This document shows positions 7,902 to 15,753 of a DNA stretch of 49,084 bases, piece after piece. The translations under genes were made by a program, and so were the position numbers. The stretch's first letter is position 1, and each line of letters begins with the position of its first letter. The notes beneath the pieces were generated by a model. It worked only from the letters and a program-made list of their open reading frames with translations, did no database searches and was not told the DNA's origin. This stretch comes from an uncultured Bacilli bacterium (GTDB lineage: Bacteria; Bacillota_I; Bacilli_A; RF39; UBA660). The stretch is taken from NCBI GenBank assembly GCA_910585335.1, contig CAJUCU010000001.1, positions 107,888 to 156,971 on the forward strand. The letters run 5' to 3'.

Positions 7902-8096
7902 CTATTCATTTATTTCACGTTCTTTTAGAACGGTTTTCATTCTGGCAACGGTGTGTCTTAATTCTCTGATTCTTGAAGGTTTCTCTAGGTTTCCTGTTGC
8001 TTGTTGGAAACGTAGGTTAAATAATTCTTCTTTTGTTTCTTTGATTTTTGCATTAATTTCTTCTGTTGATAGTTCTCTAATTTCTTTTACCTTCAT
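7902..8096 (-). CDS. rpmC: 50S ribosomal protein L29
   Basis: L29 surrounds the polypeptide exit and helps dock trigger factor and SRP. I chose the ATG at 8094-8096 (product MKVKEIRELSTEEINAK, 64 residues). It matches the usual L29 start, and GGTGGTGAG lies about four bases upstream. An upstream in-frame ATG at 8111 would add five residues but lacks a good ribosome binding site and overlaps rplP. The conserved N-L-R-F-Q-Q-A-T-G-N-L is present. It begins one base after the rplP stop. Confidence 0.93.
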   Translation of the reverse strand: MKVKEIRELSTEEINAKIKETKEELFNLRFQQATGNLEKPSRIRELRHTVARMKTVLKEREINE

Positions 8097-8097
8097 A

Positions 8098-8517
8098 TTA
8101 CTCACCACCATTTTCTTTCTTTACAAATTTTGTGGCAACTGGTAACTTGTGAGATGCTAGGCGTAGAGCTTCACGAGCAATTTCTTCTGAAACTCCAGCA
8201 ATTTCGAACATTATTTTGCCTTCTTTAACGACTGCAACCCATCCTTCGACATTACCTTTACCTTTTCCTTGACGAGTACCAATTGGTTTTTTTGTAAGTG
8301 GCATGTGCGGGAATATATTGATCCATACTTTACCACCACGTTTCATATAACGAGTCATTGCAATACGAGCTGCTTCGATTTGGTTTGCTGTAATCCAAGC
8401 ACCTTCTTTTGCTTGCAATCCATATTCTCCAAAAGATAGTTCACGGTTTCCACGTGACACACCTTCATGAGGTAATCTATGAACACGACGATATTTTGTT
8501 CTTGATGGTATTAACAT
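8098..8517 (-). CDS. rplP: 50S ribosomal protein L16
   Basis: L16 lies beside the peptidyl-transferase centre and positions the A-site tRNA. The 139-residue product starts M-L-I-P-S-R-T-K-Y-R-R. It includes the loop with R-G-G-K-V-W-I-N-I-F-P (about 60-70) and the motif K-P-I-G-T-R-Q-G-K-G-K-G. Length and position between rpsC and rpmC are standard. Confidence 0.97.
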   Translation of the reverse strand: MLIPSRTKYRRVHRLPHEGVSRGNRELSFGEYGLQAKEGAWITANQIEAARIAMTRYMKRGGKVWINIFPHMPLTKKPIGTRQGKGKGNVEGWVAVVKEGKIMFEIAGVSEEIAREALRLASHKLPVATKFVKKENGGE

Positions 8518-8519
8518 AC

Positions 8520-9173
8520 TTACTTACCTCCTTTACCTTTTTTAGAAGGAAGAATTTCTCCTTTATAAATCCATACTTTAACTCCAATTTTTCCGAATGT
8601 TGTATCTGCTTCTGAAGTTGCATAATCAACATCTGCTCTTAAAGTATGTAGTGGAATCGTTCCTTCTGTGTATCCTTCGCTACGTGCCATATCAGCACCA
8701 CCTAGACGTCCAGATACGCTTGTTTTAATTCCTTTAGCCCCTGCTTTCATTGCATTTCTAATTGCACGTTTTTGAGCCATACGGAATGATGCTCTGTTAC
8801 TGATTTGATTTGCAATAGAGTCAGCAACTAGTTGAGCATTCATATCAGCTTTTTTGATATCAACGATGGAAATTTGTACATTTTCGTCTGCTACTTTAGA
8901 TAATTGCTTTTTAAGTTTTTCAATTTCTTCTCCGCCGCGTCCAATCATGACACCTGGTTTAGAAGTATGTACAATTACTTCGCATCTCTTAGCATTTCTT
9001 TCAATTTCAACTTTGGCAATTCCTGCATTTTTTAAGTTCTTTTCAAAAAACTTACGAATTTCGATATCTTTTAATAGCTTGTCTGAAAAGTCACTTTTAT
9101 TTGCATACCATTTTGCTTCCCAGTCTTTATTGATGCCAAGTCTAAGTCCATTAGGATTTACTTTTTGTCCCAT
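8520..9173 (-). CDS. rpsC: 30S ribosomal protein S3
   Basis: S3 forms the mRNA entry channel with S4 and S5. The 217-residue product starts MGQKVNPNGLRLGINKDWEA and contains a type II KH domain with G-R-G-G-E-E-I (about 78-84, the G-x-x-G loop). The C-terminal S3 domain has S-G-R-L-G-G-A-D-M-A-R. Length and operon position are normal. Confidence 0.97.
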   Translation of the reverse strand: MGQKVNPNGLRLGINKDWEAKWYANKSDFSDKLLKDIEIRKFFEKNLKNAGIAKVEIERNAKRCEVIVHTSKPGVMIGRGGEEIEKLKKQLSKVADENVQISIVDIKKADMNAQLVADSIANQISNRASFRMAQKRAIRNAMKAGAKGIKTSVSGRLGGADMARSEGYTEGTIPLHTLRADVDYATSEADTTFGKIGVKVWIYKGEILPSKKGKGGK

Positions 9174-9190
9174 GCATATCCCTCCTTCGA

Positions 9191-9523
9191 TTATTTTGTA
9201 GCCACTGTTATTACAATGTGACTAGTTCTTTTATCATTTCTTTTTGTATGTGAACGTGAATCAATTTTTACACGTTTCATTACTGGTCCAGCATCTACTC
9301 TTGCTTCTTTTACATATAAAGTTGCAACATCTGCTCCTTCATTGTTTACGGCATTCGCAATTGCTGAAGCTAGTACTTTTTTGATTAGTCTAGCTGACTT
9401 TTTATTAATATTATCTAATATGGTTAACGCATCACTTACATCTTTACCACGGATTGTATCAATTACAATTCTAGTTCTGATAGGAGATGTTCTTTGTGAC
9501 TTTGCGATTGCTCTTGCTTCCAT
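9191..9523 (-). CDS. rplV: 50S ribosomal protein L22
   Basis: L22 lines the exit tunnel; its beta-hairpin tip forms part of the constriction. The 110-residue product starts with the typical M-E-A-R-A-I-A-K and has the long hairpin in the C-terminal third (V-D-A-G-P-V-M-K-R-V-K-I-D-S-R). No insertion or deletion in the tip that would suggest macrolide resistance is evident. It lies between rpsS and rpsC. Confidence 0.97.
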   Translation of the reverse strand: MEARAIAKSQRTSPIRTRIVIDTIRGKDVSDALTILDNINKKSARLIKKVLASAIANAVNNEGADVATLYVKEARVDAGPVMKRVKIDSRSHTKRNDKRTSHIVITVATK

Positions 9524-9547
9524 ACAATTTCCTCCTAGTCATTATTT

Positions 9548-9817
9548 TTATTTTTTCTTGTCTTGTCCATGTCCACCGAATTTACGAGTTAATGCAAATT
9601 CTCCTAATTTATGCCCAACCATGTCTTCTGTAACATAAACTGGTATAAACTCTTTACCGTTGTGAACAGCAAATGTGTGTCCTATAAAATCAGGAAAAAT
9701 AGTGGAACGGCGTGACCATGTTTTAATGACTTCTTTTTTTCCAGACTTATTTAATTCACGTACCCTTTTTAATAGCTTCGCATCAACATAAGGGCCTTTT
9801 TTTAAACTTCTAGCCAT
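9548..9817 (-). CDS. rpsS: 30S ribosomal protein S19
   Basis: S19 pairs with S13 in the 30S head near the A-site tRNA. The 89-residue product starts MARSLKKGPYVDAKLLKRV. It contains the signature T-W-S-R-R-S-T-I-F-P-D-F-I-G-H-T-F-A-V-H-N-G (about 33-54; the loop W-S-R-R-S is invariant). It lies between rplB and rplV in the S10 operon. Confidence 0.98.
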   Translation of the reverse strand: MARSLKKGPYVDAKLLKRVRELNKSGKKEVIKTWSRRSTIFPDFIGHTFAVHNGKEFIPVYVTEDMVGHKLGEFALTRKFGGHGQDKKK

Positions 9818-9833
9818 TTTTAATCATCCTTTC

Positions 9834-10664
9834 CTATTTACTATTACGACGACGTACGATAAACTTATCAGATTGTTTTTTCTTACGTGTCTTATATCCA
9901 AGTGCAGGTTTACCCCAAGGGGTTACTGGTGCTTTACGTCCGATTGGTGCACGTCCTTCACCACCACCATGTGGATGGTCATTAGGGTTCATAACAGAAC
10001 CACGAACAGTTGGACGGATTCCCATATGACGGCTTCTTCCTGCTTTTCCAAGTTTTACAAGAGATGCGTCTTCATTTCCAACTTCACCAATAGTTGCCAT
10101 ACATGTTCCAAGTACTTTTCTTTGTTCTCCGCTTGATAAACGTAACATTACATAAGAACCTTCACGTCCAAGAATTTGAGCAGAAGCTCCAGCACTTCTT
10201 GCTAGTTCTCCACCTTTTCCAGGACGAAGTTCGATATTATGTACCATAGTACCAACTGGAATTGACATTAATGGTAGAGCATTTCCTACTTTAATATCTG
10301 CATTTTCTCCTGCAGTGATGACAGCACCTACTTTTAATCCTTTTGGAGCAAGAATGTATCTTTTTTCTCCATCTTTATAGTTGATTAATGCAATATTTGC
10401 TGTTCTATTTGGGTCGTATTCAATACTTGCTACAACACCAGGTACTTCTAATTTATTTCTTTTGAAATCAATGATACGGTATTTTCTTTTTACACCGCCA
10501 CCTTGATGACGAACTGTAATCTTTCCTTGATTATTACGTCCACTTTTCTTTTGAAGACGAACTGTTAGACTTTTTTCAGGAGTAGATTTTGTTAGTTCTT
10601 CATTTACTAGTGTACTCATTTTACGGCGTCCAGGTGTTGTTGGCTTATAATTTCTAATTGCCAT
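9834..10664 (-). CDS. rplB: 50S ribosomal protein L2
   Basis: L2 is a primary 23S rRNA-binding protein needed for subunit association and a functional peptidyl-transferase centre. The 276-residue product has the OB-like and SH3-like domains. The universally conserved H-P-H-G-G-G-E-G-R-A-P-I-G (about 227-239) is present and carries the histidine implicated in activity. The basic C-terminus is typical. It sits between rplW and rpsS. Confidence 0.98.
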   Translation of the reverse strand: MAIRNYKPTTPGRRKMSTLVNEELTKSTPEKSLTVRLQKKSGRNNQGKITVRHQGGGVKRKYRIIDFKRNKLEVPGVVASIEYDPNRTANIALINYKDGEKRYILAPKGLKVGAVITAGENADIKVGNALPLMSIPVGTMVHNIELRPGKGGELARSAGASAQILGREGSYVMLRLSSGEQRKVLGTCMATIGEVGNEDASLVKLGKAGRSRHMGIRPTVRGSVMNPNDHPHGGGEGRAPIGRKAPVTPWGKPALGYKTRKKKQSDKFIVRRRNSK

Positions 10665-10676
10665 AATTCATCCTCC

Positions 10677-10958
10677 TTAACCAAGTGAGATTGTTTGTCC
10701 TTCTTCTAAAGTGACAATGGCTTTTTTAGCACGATTTGTCATTCCAGAGTAACGACCAACTCTCTTCTTTTTAGGTTTTACATTCAATGTAGAAATACTT
10801 TTTACTTTTACATTAAATAGTTTTTCAATAGCACTTTTAATTTCTGTTTTATTTGCTTTTGGATCTACTAGGAAAACATATTTTCCCATAGCACTTAAGC
10901 TTTGTGATTTTTCAGTAATTACTGGTGCTTTAATAATTTCTAAGTATTTAGTATCCAT
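10677..10958 (-). CDS. rplW: 50S ribosomal protein L23
   Basis: L23 lies at the tunnel exit and docks trigger factor and SRP. The 93-residue product has I-I-K-A-P-V-I-T-E-K-S near the N-terminus (about 8-18) and the motif A-N-K-T-E-I-K-S-A-I-E (about 35-45). Its ATG overlaps the rplD stop by one base (TAATG), suggesting coupled translation of L4 and L23. Confidence 0.97.
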   Translation of the reverse strand: MDTKYLEIIKAPVITEKSQSLSAMGKYVFLVDPKANKTEIKSAIEKLFNVKVKSISTLNVKPKKKRVGRYSGMTNRAKKAIVTLEEGQTISLG

Positions 10959-11590
10959 TAACGAAGCACCTCCTCAATTTGTGATAATGCTTTTTCTGTT
11001 ACTAGCATCATGTCTGAGTTTACTAAATCTAATACATTAATTTCATCGGCATAGATTAGCGCTATATTTTGAAGATTTCTTGCTGATAAGATTACATTTT
11101 CTTCATAGCTTTCGTTATCCATTACGATTAATACTTTTTTGTCATTTAGTTTTAGTGTATTTAGTAATGAAACCATTTCTTTTGTTTTGGGTGTTGTGAA
11201 TACTAATTCTTCCATTACCATGATTTCATTATCTTGTGCTTTATGTGCTAAAGCAGACTTTAATGCTAAACGTCTTTCTTTTCTGTTTTGTTTTTTACTA
11301 TAATCTCTTGGTACTGGTGTTCCATAACGTCCACCACCTACCCATTGTACAGAACGGATAGAACCTTGACGAGCATGACCTGTTCCTTTTTGTCTCCAAG
11401 GCTTTCTTCCTCCACCTCTTACTTCAGAACGAGTCTTAGTACTATGTGTACCTTGTCTTAGTGATGCTTGTGTTAAGATGATGGCATCATATAAGACTTT
11501 ATCATTTGGGGTAATTCCATAAATTTCTTCATTTAGTTTGATATCATTAATTTTTTCACCTTTAAGGTTTAAAAGATCTATTTTTTTCAT
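10958..11590 (-). CDS. rplD: 50S ribosomal protein L4
   Basis: L4 is an early-assembly protein whose long loop reaches the exit-tunnel constriction; in E. coli it also controls the S10 operon. The 210-residue product contains the loop motif with G-G-G-R-K-P-W-R-Q-K-G-T-G (about 61-73) and the following A-R-Q-G-S. The remainder is the globular alpha-beta domain. It starts 62 bases after rplC, with AAAGGAGGAG before the ATG. Confidence 0.97.
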   Translation of the reverse strand: MKKIDLLNLKGEKINDIKLNEEIYGITPNDKVLYDAIILTQASLRQGTHSTKTRSEVRGGGRKPWRQKGTGHARQGSIRSVQWVGGGRYGTPVPRDYSKKQNRKERRLALKSALAHKAQDNEIMVMEELVFTTPKTKEMVSLLNTLKLNDKKVLIVMDNESYEENVILSARNLQNIALIYADEINVLDLVNSDMMLVTEKALSQIEEVLR

Positions 11591-11652
11591 ACCTTTTCTC
11601 CTCCTTTCATCACATTATTATGTATTGCAAAATTTGATTTTGTTTTTCTTAT

Positions 11653-12459
11653 TTATTCTTGTGATGATTTTTCTTCTTCTGTTGCAACAGCTTGTTCTTC
11701 TTTGCCTGCTTCGTTTTCTACTACTTCAGTAGTTTCTTCTGTAGCTTCTGTCATTTCTTCTGCTACTGTTTCATTTGCAGTTTCTTCTACTTCTTCTACA
11801 TAAGTAATTAAATCTGCTTTTTCATTTTTAGCATTTGGCTTTTTAACAGCTGTTTTGATGATAACTAATGATTTCTTTGGTCCTGGAACATTTCCTTTGA
11901 TTAGAATCAAACTATTTTCAGTATCAATGGCAATAATTTCTAGATTTTGTACTGTTCTTTGTACATTTCCCATTTGTCCAGGAAGTTTTTTACCTTTAAG
12001 AACATGCATTGGTCTCATAGTTCCAAGAGAACCTACACCTCTATGGTATTGTGAACCATGTCCCATAGGTCCGCGAGATTGGTTGTGACGTTTGATAACA
12101 CCTTGGTACCCCTTACCTTTGCTAACTCCTGTTACGTCAACAATTTCTCCTTCTTCGAAGATATCTACATTAATCACTTGTCCTAATGTATAATCTTCTG
12201 CATTTACTCCTCTAATTTCTCTTAAGAAGCGCTTAGGCTCAGTGCCAGCTTTCTTGGCATGACCTTGTTCTGGTTTATTGCTTAGTTTCGCTCTTTTTGT
12301 ACAGGTTGCAAGTTGTACAGCAACATAACCATCTTTTTCTACTGTTTTGATTTGAGTTACCACATTTGGTTCCACTTCAACAACAGTAACCGGAATTAGT
12401 TTTCCTTCTTTTGTGAAAACTTGTGTCATTCCGACTTTTTTACCTAAGATTCCTTTCAT
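11653..12459 (-). CDS. rplC: 50S ribosomal protein L3 with Glu-rich C-terminal tail
   Basis: L3 starts large-subunit assembly and reaches the peptidyl-transferase centre with its central loop. Residues 1 to about 210 are a normal L3: M-K-G-I-L-G-K-K-V-G-M-T at the start and the Q-S-R-G-P-M-G-H-G-S-Q-Y-H-R loop in the centre. The family usually ends near 205-215. Here 57 further residues (about 212-268) form a low-complexity acidic tail with 20 Glu, several Thr/Ala and no Trp, Phe or Cys. The tail is in frame and ends in a single stop, with no sign of fusion to a known domain. The gene lies between rpsJ and rplD. Confidence 0.96.
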   Translation of the reverse strand: MKGILGKKVGMTQVFTKEGKLIPVTVVEVEPNVVTQIKTVEKDGYVAVQLATCTKRAKLSNKPEQGHAKKAGTEPKRFLREIRGVNAEDYTLGQVINVDIFEEGEIVDVTGVSKGKGYQGVIKRHNQSRGPMGHGSQYHRGVGSLGTMRPMHVLKGKKLPGQMGNVQRTVQNLEIIAIDTENSLILIKGNVPGPKKSLVIIKTAVKKPNAKNEKADLITYVEEVEETANETVAEEMTEATEETTEVVENEAGKEEQAVATEEEKSSQE

Positions 12460-12476
12460 TATTATTTCCTCCTAAA

Positions 12477-12788
12477 TTATTTTGTCTTAATATCAATATC
12501 TACACCGCTAGGTAAATCTAAATGCGCTAAGGCATCGATTGTTTCCTTGCTTGGATTCTTGATATCAATTAGTCTTTTGTGTGTACGCATTTCGAATTGT
12601 TCACGACTATCTTTGTATTTGTGAACAGCTCTTAAAATTGTAAATTTTTCAATTTCAGTTGGAAGTGGTACTGGACCTGAGATTTCTCCACCTGATCTTT
12701 TGATTGTTTCTACAATCTTTGTAACGGCATTGTCTAATATTCTGTGATCATATGCTTTCATACGAATGCGAACTTTTGCTGTTGACAT
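12477..12788 (-). CDS. rpsJ: 30S ribosomal protein S10
   Basis: S10 lies in the 30S head and, as NusE, joins transcription antitermination complexes. I chose the ATG at 12786-12788 (product MSTAKVRIRMKAYDHRILD, 103 residues). It matches the family start and has AGGGAGG eight bases upstream. A longer in-frame reading to 12887 runs through the leader and has no family similarity. The signature A-V-H-K-Y-K-D-S-R-E-Q-F-E-M-R-T-H-K-R is present. It is the first gene of the super-operon. Confidence 0.97.
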   Translation of the reverse strand: MSTAKVRIRMKAYDHRILDNAVTKIVETIKRSGGEISGPVPLPTEIEKFTILRAVHKYKDSREQFEMRTHKRLIDIKNPSKETIDALAHLDLPSGVDIDIKTK

Positions 12789-12910
12789 TTTTAAATCCTC
12801 CCTTCGCCTATATCTAGTATAGACTCGCTCCGTGCAAATAACCCGATAACGAATTAACAACTTAACCCGGTGTATCGGCAACCTCACACATCTAAGCAGT
12901 CACACGTATT
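12789..12910 (-). ncRNA. S10 operon 5' leader RNA
   Basis: This is the roughly 115-nt untranslated leader between the predicted start of transcription and rpsJ. A 6-bp stem pairs 12843-12848 with 12873-12878 (CCGATA/TATCGG), enclosing a small TTAA-GTTG-TTAA hairpin. Downstream of it lies CACGGAGCGAGTC before the ribosome binding site. In E. coli the S10 leader is the target of L4. A regulatory role here is inferred only from length, foldability and position. Confidence 0.45.
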
Positions 12911-12912
12911 TA

Positions 12913-12942
12913 ATTATAGCATGGTATTTCTTTATTTTGCAA
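12913..12942 (-). promoter_or_regulatory. Promoter of the S10 super-operon
   Basis: A SigA-type promoter read leftward: -35 TTGCAA at 12937-12942, an 18-base spacer, and a perfect -10 TATAAT at 12913-12918. An A/T-rich tract lies upstream and could act as an UP element. It is the only strong promoter seen ahead of rpsJ and probably drives all ribosomal genes down to rpsK. Confidence 0.82.
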
Positions 12943-13200
12943 GGCTTTTTTACATTTTTTTCATTTTATTTTCTTTGCAAATAAAAAGAAATAAACCATT
13001 GCCTATTCCTTTTTATTATTTCTGAGAGTATTTTATACTAAATTTTCATTTTTTTCTTACAAATATTTTGCTTCTTTTTATCACAGCATCTATTTCACTC
13101 TTTTAACTTATTGCTTTTCGTGATGTCATATCTTCTTTTTCATTCTTTCATTTCCTTTATTTGCTTAGTTTATGTATTTTTACTGATTGTTTATTTTTAT
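12943..13200. other. Non-coding AT-rich gap between rpsJ promoter and dinB
   Basis: No open frame with a ribosome binding site was found on either strand. An inverted repeat pairs 12980-12993 with 13004-13017 (14 bp, one G-U pair in RNA, 10-base loop). It is not followed by a clean U tract in either direction, so I can only call it a possible weak end for dinB transcripts. The rest is pyrimidine-rich on the plus strand with no recognisable signal. Confidence 0.5.
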
Positions 13201-14430
13201 TTATTCATGATTTTTGTATTTATTTTTTGTAGTTTGTTCTCCTAATAGTTTTAAGGAAGCTGGAGCAATTTTAGTTCCACCATATTTTCGATTAATCTCA
13301 TCTAGCGTTTTTTGAATTTTATCATCTTCTGCCTTTTCGTTATTTTCTTCAAAAAGCGAAAGCTGCTTTTCACGTTTTTCTGTTAGGCTTGCAAGACGAA
13401 CTCCAATCAAGCGTATTGGATCTTCTTTCCAATTGTTTTCAAATACTTCTTTTACTGTTTTATATATTTCTTCTGTTTTATCTGTAGCATTAAATAATCC
13501 TGCTTGGGCGGAGTAGCTTATAAATCTATTATTTTTAAAGATAACTGCAACCGTTTTTGTATACTGTTTTTTATAACGGAGTTCTCTTGACACTTCTTCT
13601 GTTTGGCGAAATAGTACTTCCTTTAATTTTTCTTCATCTTCATAATCATACGGAAGAGTTTCTGAAATACTGATACTTTCATGTTTACTAGAACGTGCCT
13701 CTACTTTAGATAGATCAATTCCATTAGCTGCTTCTTTTAGATAAGTACTTTGGTTTTTAAAATGTCTATAAAGAAGAGCATCTGAACTTTCCGCTAAATC
13801 TTTTACCGTTTTGATATTTAGTTTTTGTAATTCTAATGCTGTTTTTTTGCCTACCATAAATAGTTCTTTGACAGGAAGAGGCCATAACTTGTCTTTGATT
13901 TCCCCTTTTAATAATGTATGTACTTTATCTGGTTTTTCAAAATCTGATGCCATTTTAGCACAAAGTTTATTGTTTCCTATTCCAACATTTACAGTATAAC
14001 CAAATTTTTTCTTAATATCATCCTTAATAAAGTAAGCTAGTTTTATGTAATCTTTATATAAATAGGAAGTACCTGTCATATCTAAAAAACACTCATCGAC
14101 TGAAAACTGTTCCATTACTGGAGTATACTGTGATAAATATTTCATTAATTCTCTAGATTTTTCGTAATACCACTCATAGTTTGGCGAAAAAATTTGCAAG
14201 GTAGGACATTTTTTTTTGGCCGAATACAAGGTTTCTGCGGTTACCACACCAAATCTTTTGGCAATAGGAGATTTAGCTAGAACAATTCCGTGTCTTTTCG
14301 ATTCATCTCCACCAATGATGGAAGGAATTTTCCTGATATCTTGTTTATAGCCTTGTTTTAAAAGAAGGACAGCACTCCAAGATAAAAAAGCATTATTTAC
14401 ATCTATATGAAATATAAGTCTCTCTTTCAT
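13201..14430 (-). CDS. dinB: DNA polymerase IV (Y family)
   Basis: A translesion polymerase that copies past damaged bases. The 409-residue product starts MKERLIFHIDVNNAFLSW; the ATG at 14428-14430 has GGAGGGG seven bases upstream, which rules out the longer in-frame reading. Catalytic carboxylates are D10, D112 and E113 (F-S-V-D-E-C-F). The finger/thumb motif N-V-G-I-G-N-N-K-L-C-A-K-M-A-S follows. A Q-L-S-L-F sequence near 356-360 fits the beta-clamp binding consensus. No complete LexA box was found at the promoter, so SOS control is not supported by the sequence. Confidence 0.95.
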   Translation of the reverse strand: MKERLIFHIDVNNAFLSWSAVLLLKQGYKQDIRKIPSIIGGDESKRHGIVLAKSPIAKRFGVVTAETLYSAKKKCPTLQIFSPNYEWYYEKSRELMKYLSQYTPVMEQFSVDECFLDMTGTSYLYKDYIKLAYFIKDDIKKKFGYTVNVGIGNNKLCAKMASDFEKPDKVHTLLKGEIKDKLWPLPVKELFMVGKKTALELQKLNIKTVKDLAESSDALLYRHFKNQSTYLKEAANGIDLSKVEARSSKHESISISETLPYDYEDEEKLKEVLFRQTEEVSRELRYKKQYTKTVAVIFKNNRFISYSAQAGLFNATDKTEEIYKTVKEVFENNWKEDPIRLIGVRLASLTEKREKQLSLFEENNEKAEDDKIQKTLDEINRKYGGTKIAPASLKLLGEQTTKNKYKNHE

Positions 14431-14449
14431 AGAATCCCCTCCTGCTTTT

Positions 14450-14478
14450 ATTATAGAACGTATTTTCGCTTTTTGCAA
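14450..14478 (-). promoter_or_regulatory. dinB promoter
   Basis: -35 TTGCAA (14473-14478), 17-base spacer, perfect -10 TATAAT (14450-14455). The predicted start of transcription (about 14443) falls right at the ribosome binding site, leaving a leader of only about 13 bases. The promoter is packed against the terminator of the upstream gene. Confidence 0.78.
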
Positions 14479-14483
14479 TCGAA

Positions 14484-14519
14484 CAAAAAAAGAAAACAAG
14501 AAAAATTTTATTTCTTGTT
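14484..14519 (-). terminator. Terminator overlapping the end of the 362-aa gene
   Basis: A 9-bp stem, AACAAGAAA/TTTCTTGTT (14511-14519 with 14495-14503), is followed on the minus strand by TTCTTTTTTT. The 5' arm is made of the last three sense codons (Asn-Lys-Lys) of the upstream gene, and its stop codon lies in the loop. Confidence 0.8.
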
Positions 14520-15596
14520 AGTAGATACTAGTGTTTTTATTTTTTGTTTTTTCAAGCAATTGTTTACGTTATTCATTACTTCTCTTTTTTCTGTCTCCAG
14601 TCCTTTTATTGCATTTTCGCTTTTTTCTATTTCGCTTTCATAATAATCTCTCTGAGTTCTATCATATCTAAGCCAACGTTGATAGTCTTCTAATGTTTCT
14701 TCATACCTTTCTGCTACTTCTTCAGCAATTTGTTCTTTTTGTATTTGACAGCTTCTTTCCGCTTGGCTTGTCAATGCTTTTAGAGAAGAGATTATAGATG
14801 TTTCTGCTAATTTCCTATTTCCAGATGCCTCACTATCATTCGTACTAAAATATAGTTTTTCATCTTGAGTATATATTCCTTTACACGAAATAATTTGAGG
14901 AGCCTTTAAACTCGTGTTTTCTAGTACAACATTACTGCCCCTCGTATCAATACTGTGGGTAGCTTTTATGGTACTATTTCTTATTTCTAAATTTTTACAC
15001 CAATAAGAAAGGGAGAACTCTTCTATATCAGAACCTTCTATTTTTATATTTTCTACATTCGAAATAACATAAATAGCACCATTTCTAAATTGTTTATATG
15101 TTAAATTTTTCAAATGAAGTTTTTCAACAGAAGATAGTGTCTTTATACAGGAACTTATCATTTTTCCTGTAACTGTTAATGATTTTACTCTACTATTCAT
15201 AGTATAGCATTTTTCTAGCGTATGTCTATTCTCTTCCTGTTTATCATCTAATATTAGTTCCACTTCATCATTATTAAAAAAGTTTATATCTGGGAAGCTT
15301 CCTATATAACTCGGTTTATCTAACACGATATTTCCTTGATGAAAGTTTATATGGTTTTCAAAATTACAATCTTCTAATATTAATATGGTATCTTTATTTT
15401 GACAATGAAAACGAATAGTATCTGTAAAATTAAAATTTCTAAAGTGTAATAGTTCTACATTCTCTAGCACTTCTATTTCTTTTCTTTTTAAATGATCTAA
15501 TTTTATTGAATAAGCTTTCCTTGTTCCAAAAAACTGATGGGATAATTTATTGGTAGTTACTTCTTTTCCTTCTTTGATATAACTAATTGTCTGCAT
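14508..15596 (-). CDS. Unrecognised protein: beta-strand repeats plus coiled coil
   Basis: I do not recognise this 362-residue protein. Residues about 20-250 are a succession of short beta-strand-like segments with repeating hydrophobic and Asn/Ser patterns (for example V-E-K-L-H-L-K-N-L, V-E-N-I-K-I-E-G-S-D, L-E-I-R-N-S-T-I). That pattern resembles a beta-solenoid or right-handed helix fold. Residues about 270-350 are strongly charged, heptad-like and probably coiled coil (E-E-V-A-E-R-Y-E-E-T-L-E-D-Y). No signal peptide or membrane segment is visible, so it is probably cytoplasmic. It is a single-gene unit with its own terminator, upstream of dinB. Function unknown. Confidence 0.7.
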   Translation of the reverse strand: MQTISYIKEGKEVTTNKLSHQFFGTRKAYSIKLDHLKRKEIEVLENVELLHFRNFNFTDTIRFHCQNKDTILILEDCNFENHINFHQGNIVLDKPSYIGSFPDINFFNNDEVELILDDKQEENRHTLEKCYTMNSRVKSLTVTGKMISSCIKTLSSVEKLHLKNLTYKQFRNGAIYVISNVENIKIEGSDIEEFSLSYWCKNLEIRNSTIKATHSIDTRGSNVVLENTSLKAPQIISCKGIYTQDEKLYFSTNDSEASGNRKLAETSIISSLKALTSQAERSCQIQKEQIAEEVAERYEETLEDYQRWLRYDRTQRDYYESEIEKSENAIKGLETEKREVMNNVNNCLKKQKIKTLVSTNKK

Positions 15597-15677
15597 CTAT
15601 TTCACTCCTCTTGTTCTAAATTTAATAAAATTATATTTTTCTGTTTATCATAACATACTTTTTTACTTCGTCCAAGC

Positions 15678-15706
15678 AAAAAATAGCTAATATAAACTAG
15701 CTACTT
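15678..15706 (-). terminator. Terminator after gpmI
   Basis: A stem formed by TAGCTA at 15698-15703 and 15684-15689, extended by A-U and G-U pairs, is followed on the minus strand by TTTTTT. It lies about 50 bases past the gpmI stop. A second, closer hairpin (TCCACA/TGTGGA, 15732-15749) has no U tract on this strand and is not counted. Confidence 0.65.
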
Positions 15707-15753
15707 ATATTTGTTCTTTTTGATTACTTTTTCCACAGAATATTGTGGATATT

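Noticed and set aside
1376..9638. Numerous plus-strand open frames of 60-115 codons across the ribosomal genes
   Set aside because: They lie wholly opposite conserved ribosomal genes, have no ribosome binding sites, and their composition is that of reverse-strand shadows.
12980..13017. 14-bp inverted repeat as a strong terminator of dinB
   Set aside because: No uninterrupted U tract follows on either strand; kept only as a possible weak stop.
14479..14483. CGAAC half of a Firmicutes LexA box upstream of dinB
   Set aside because: The matching GTTCG half is absent at the required spacing.
15731..15750. TCCACA/TGTGGA hairpin just after gpmI as its terminator
   Set aside because: The minus strand after it is A-rich, not U-rich. 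The hairpin at 15684-15703 fits better.
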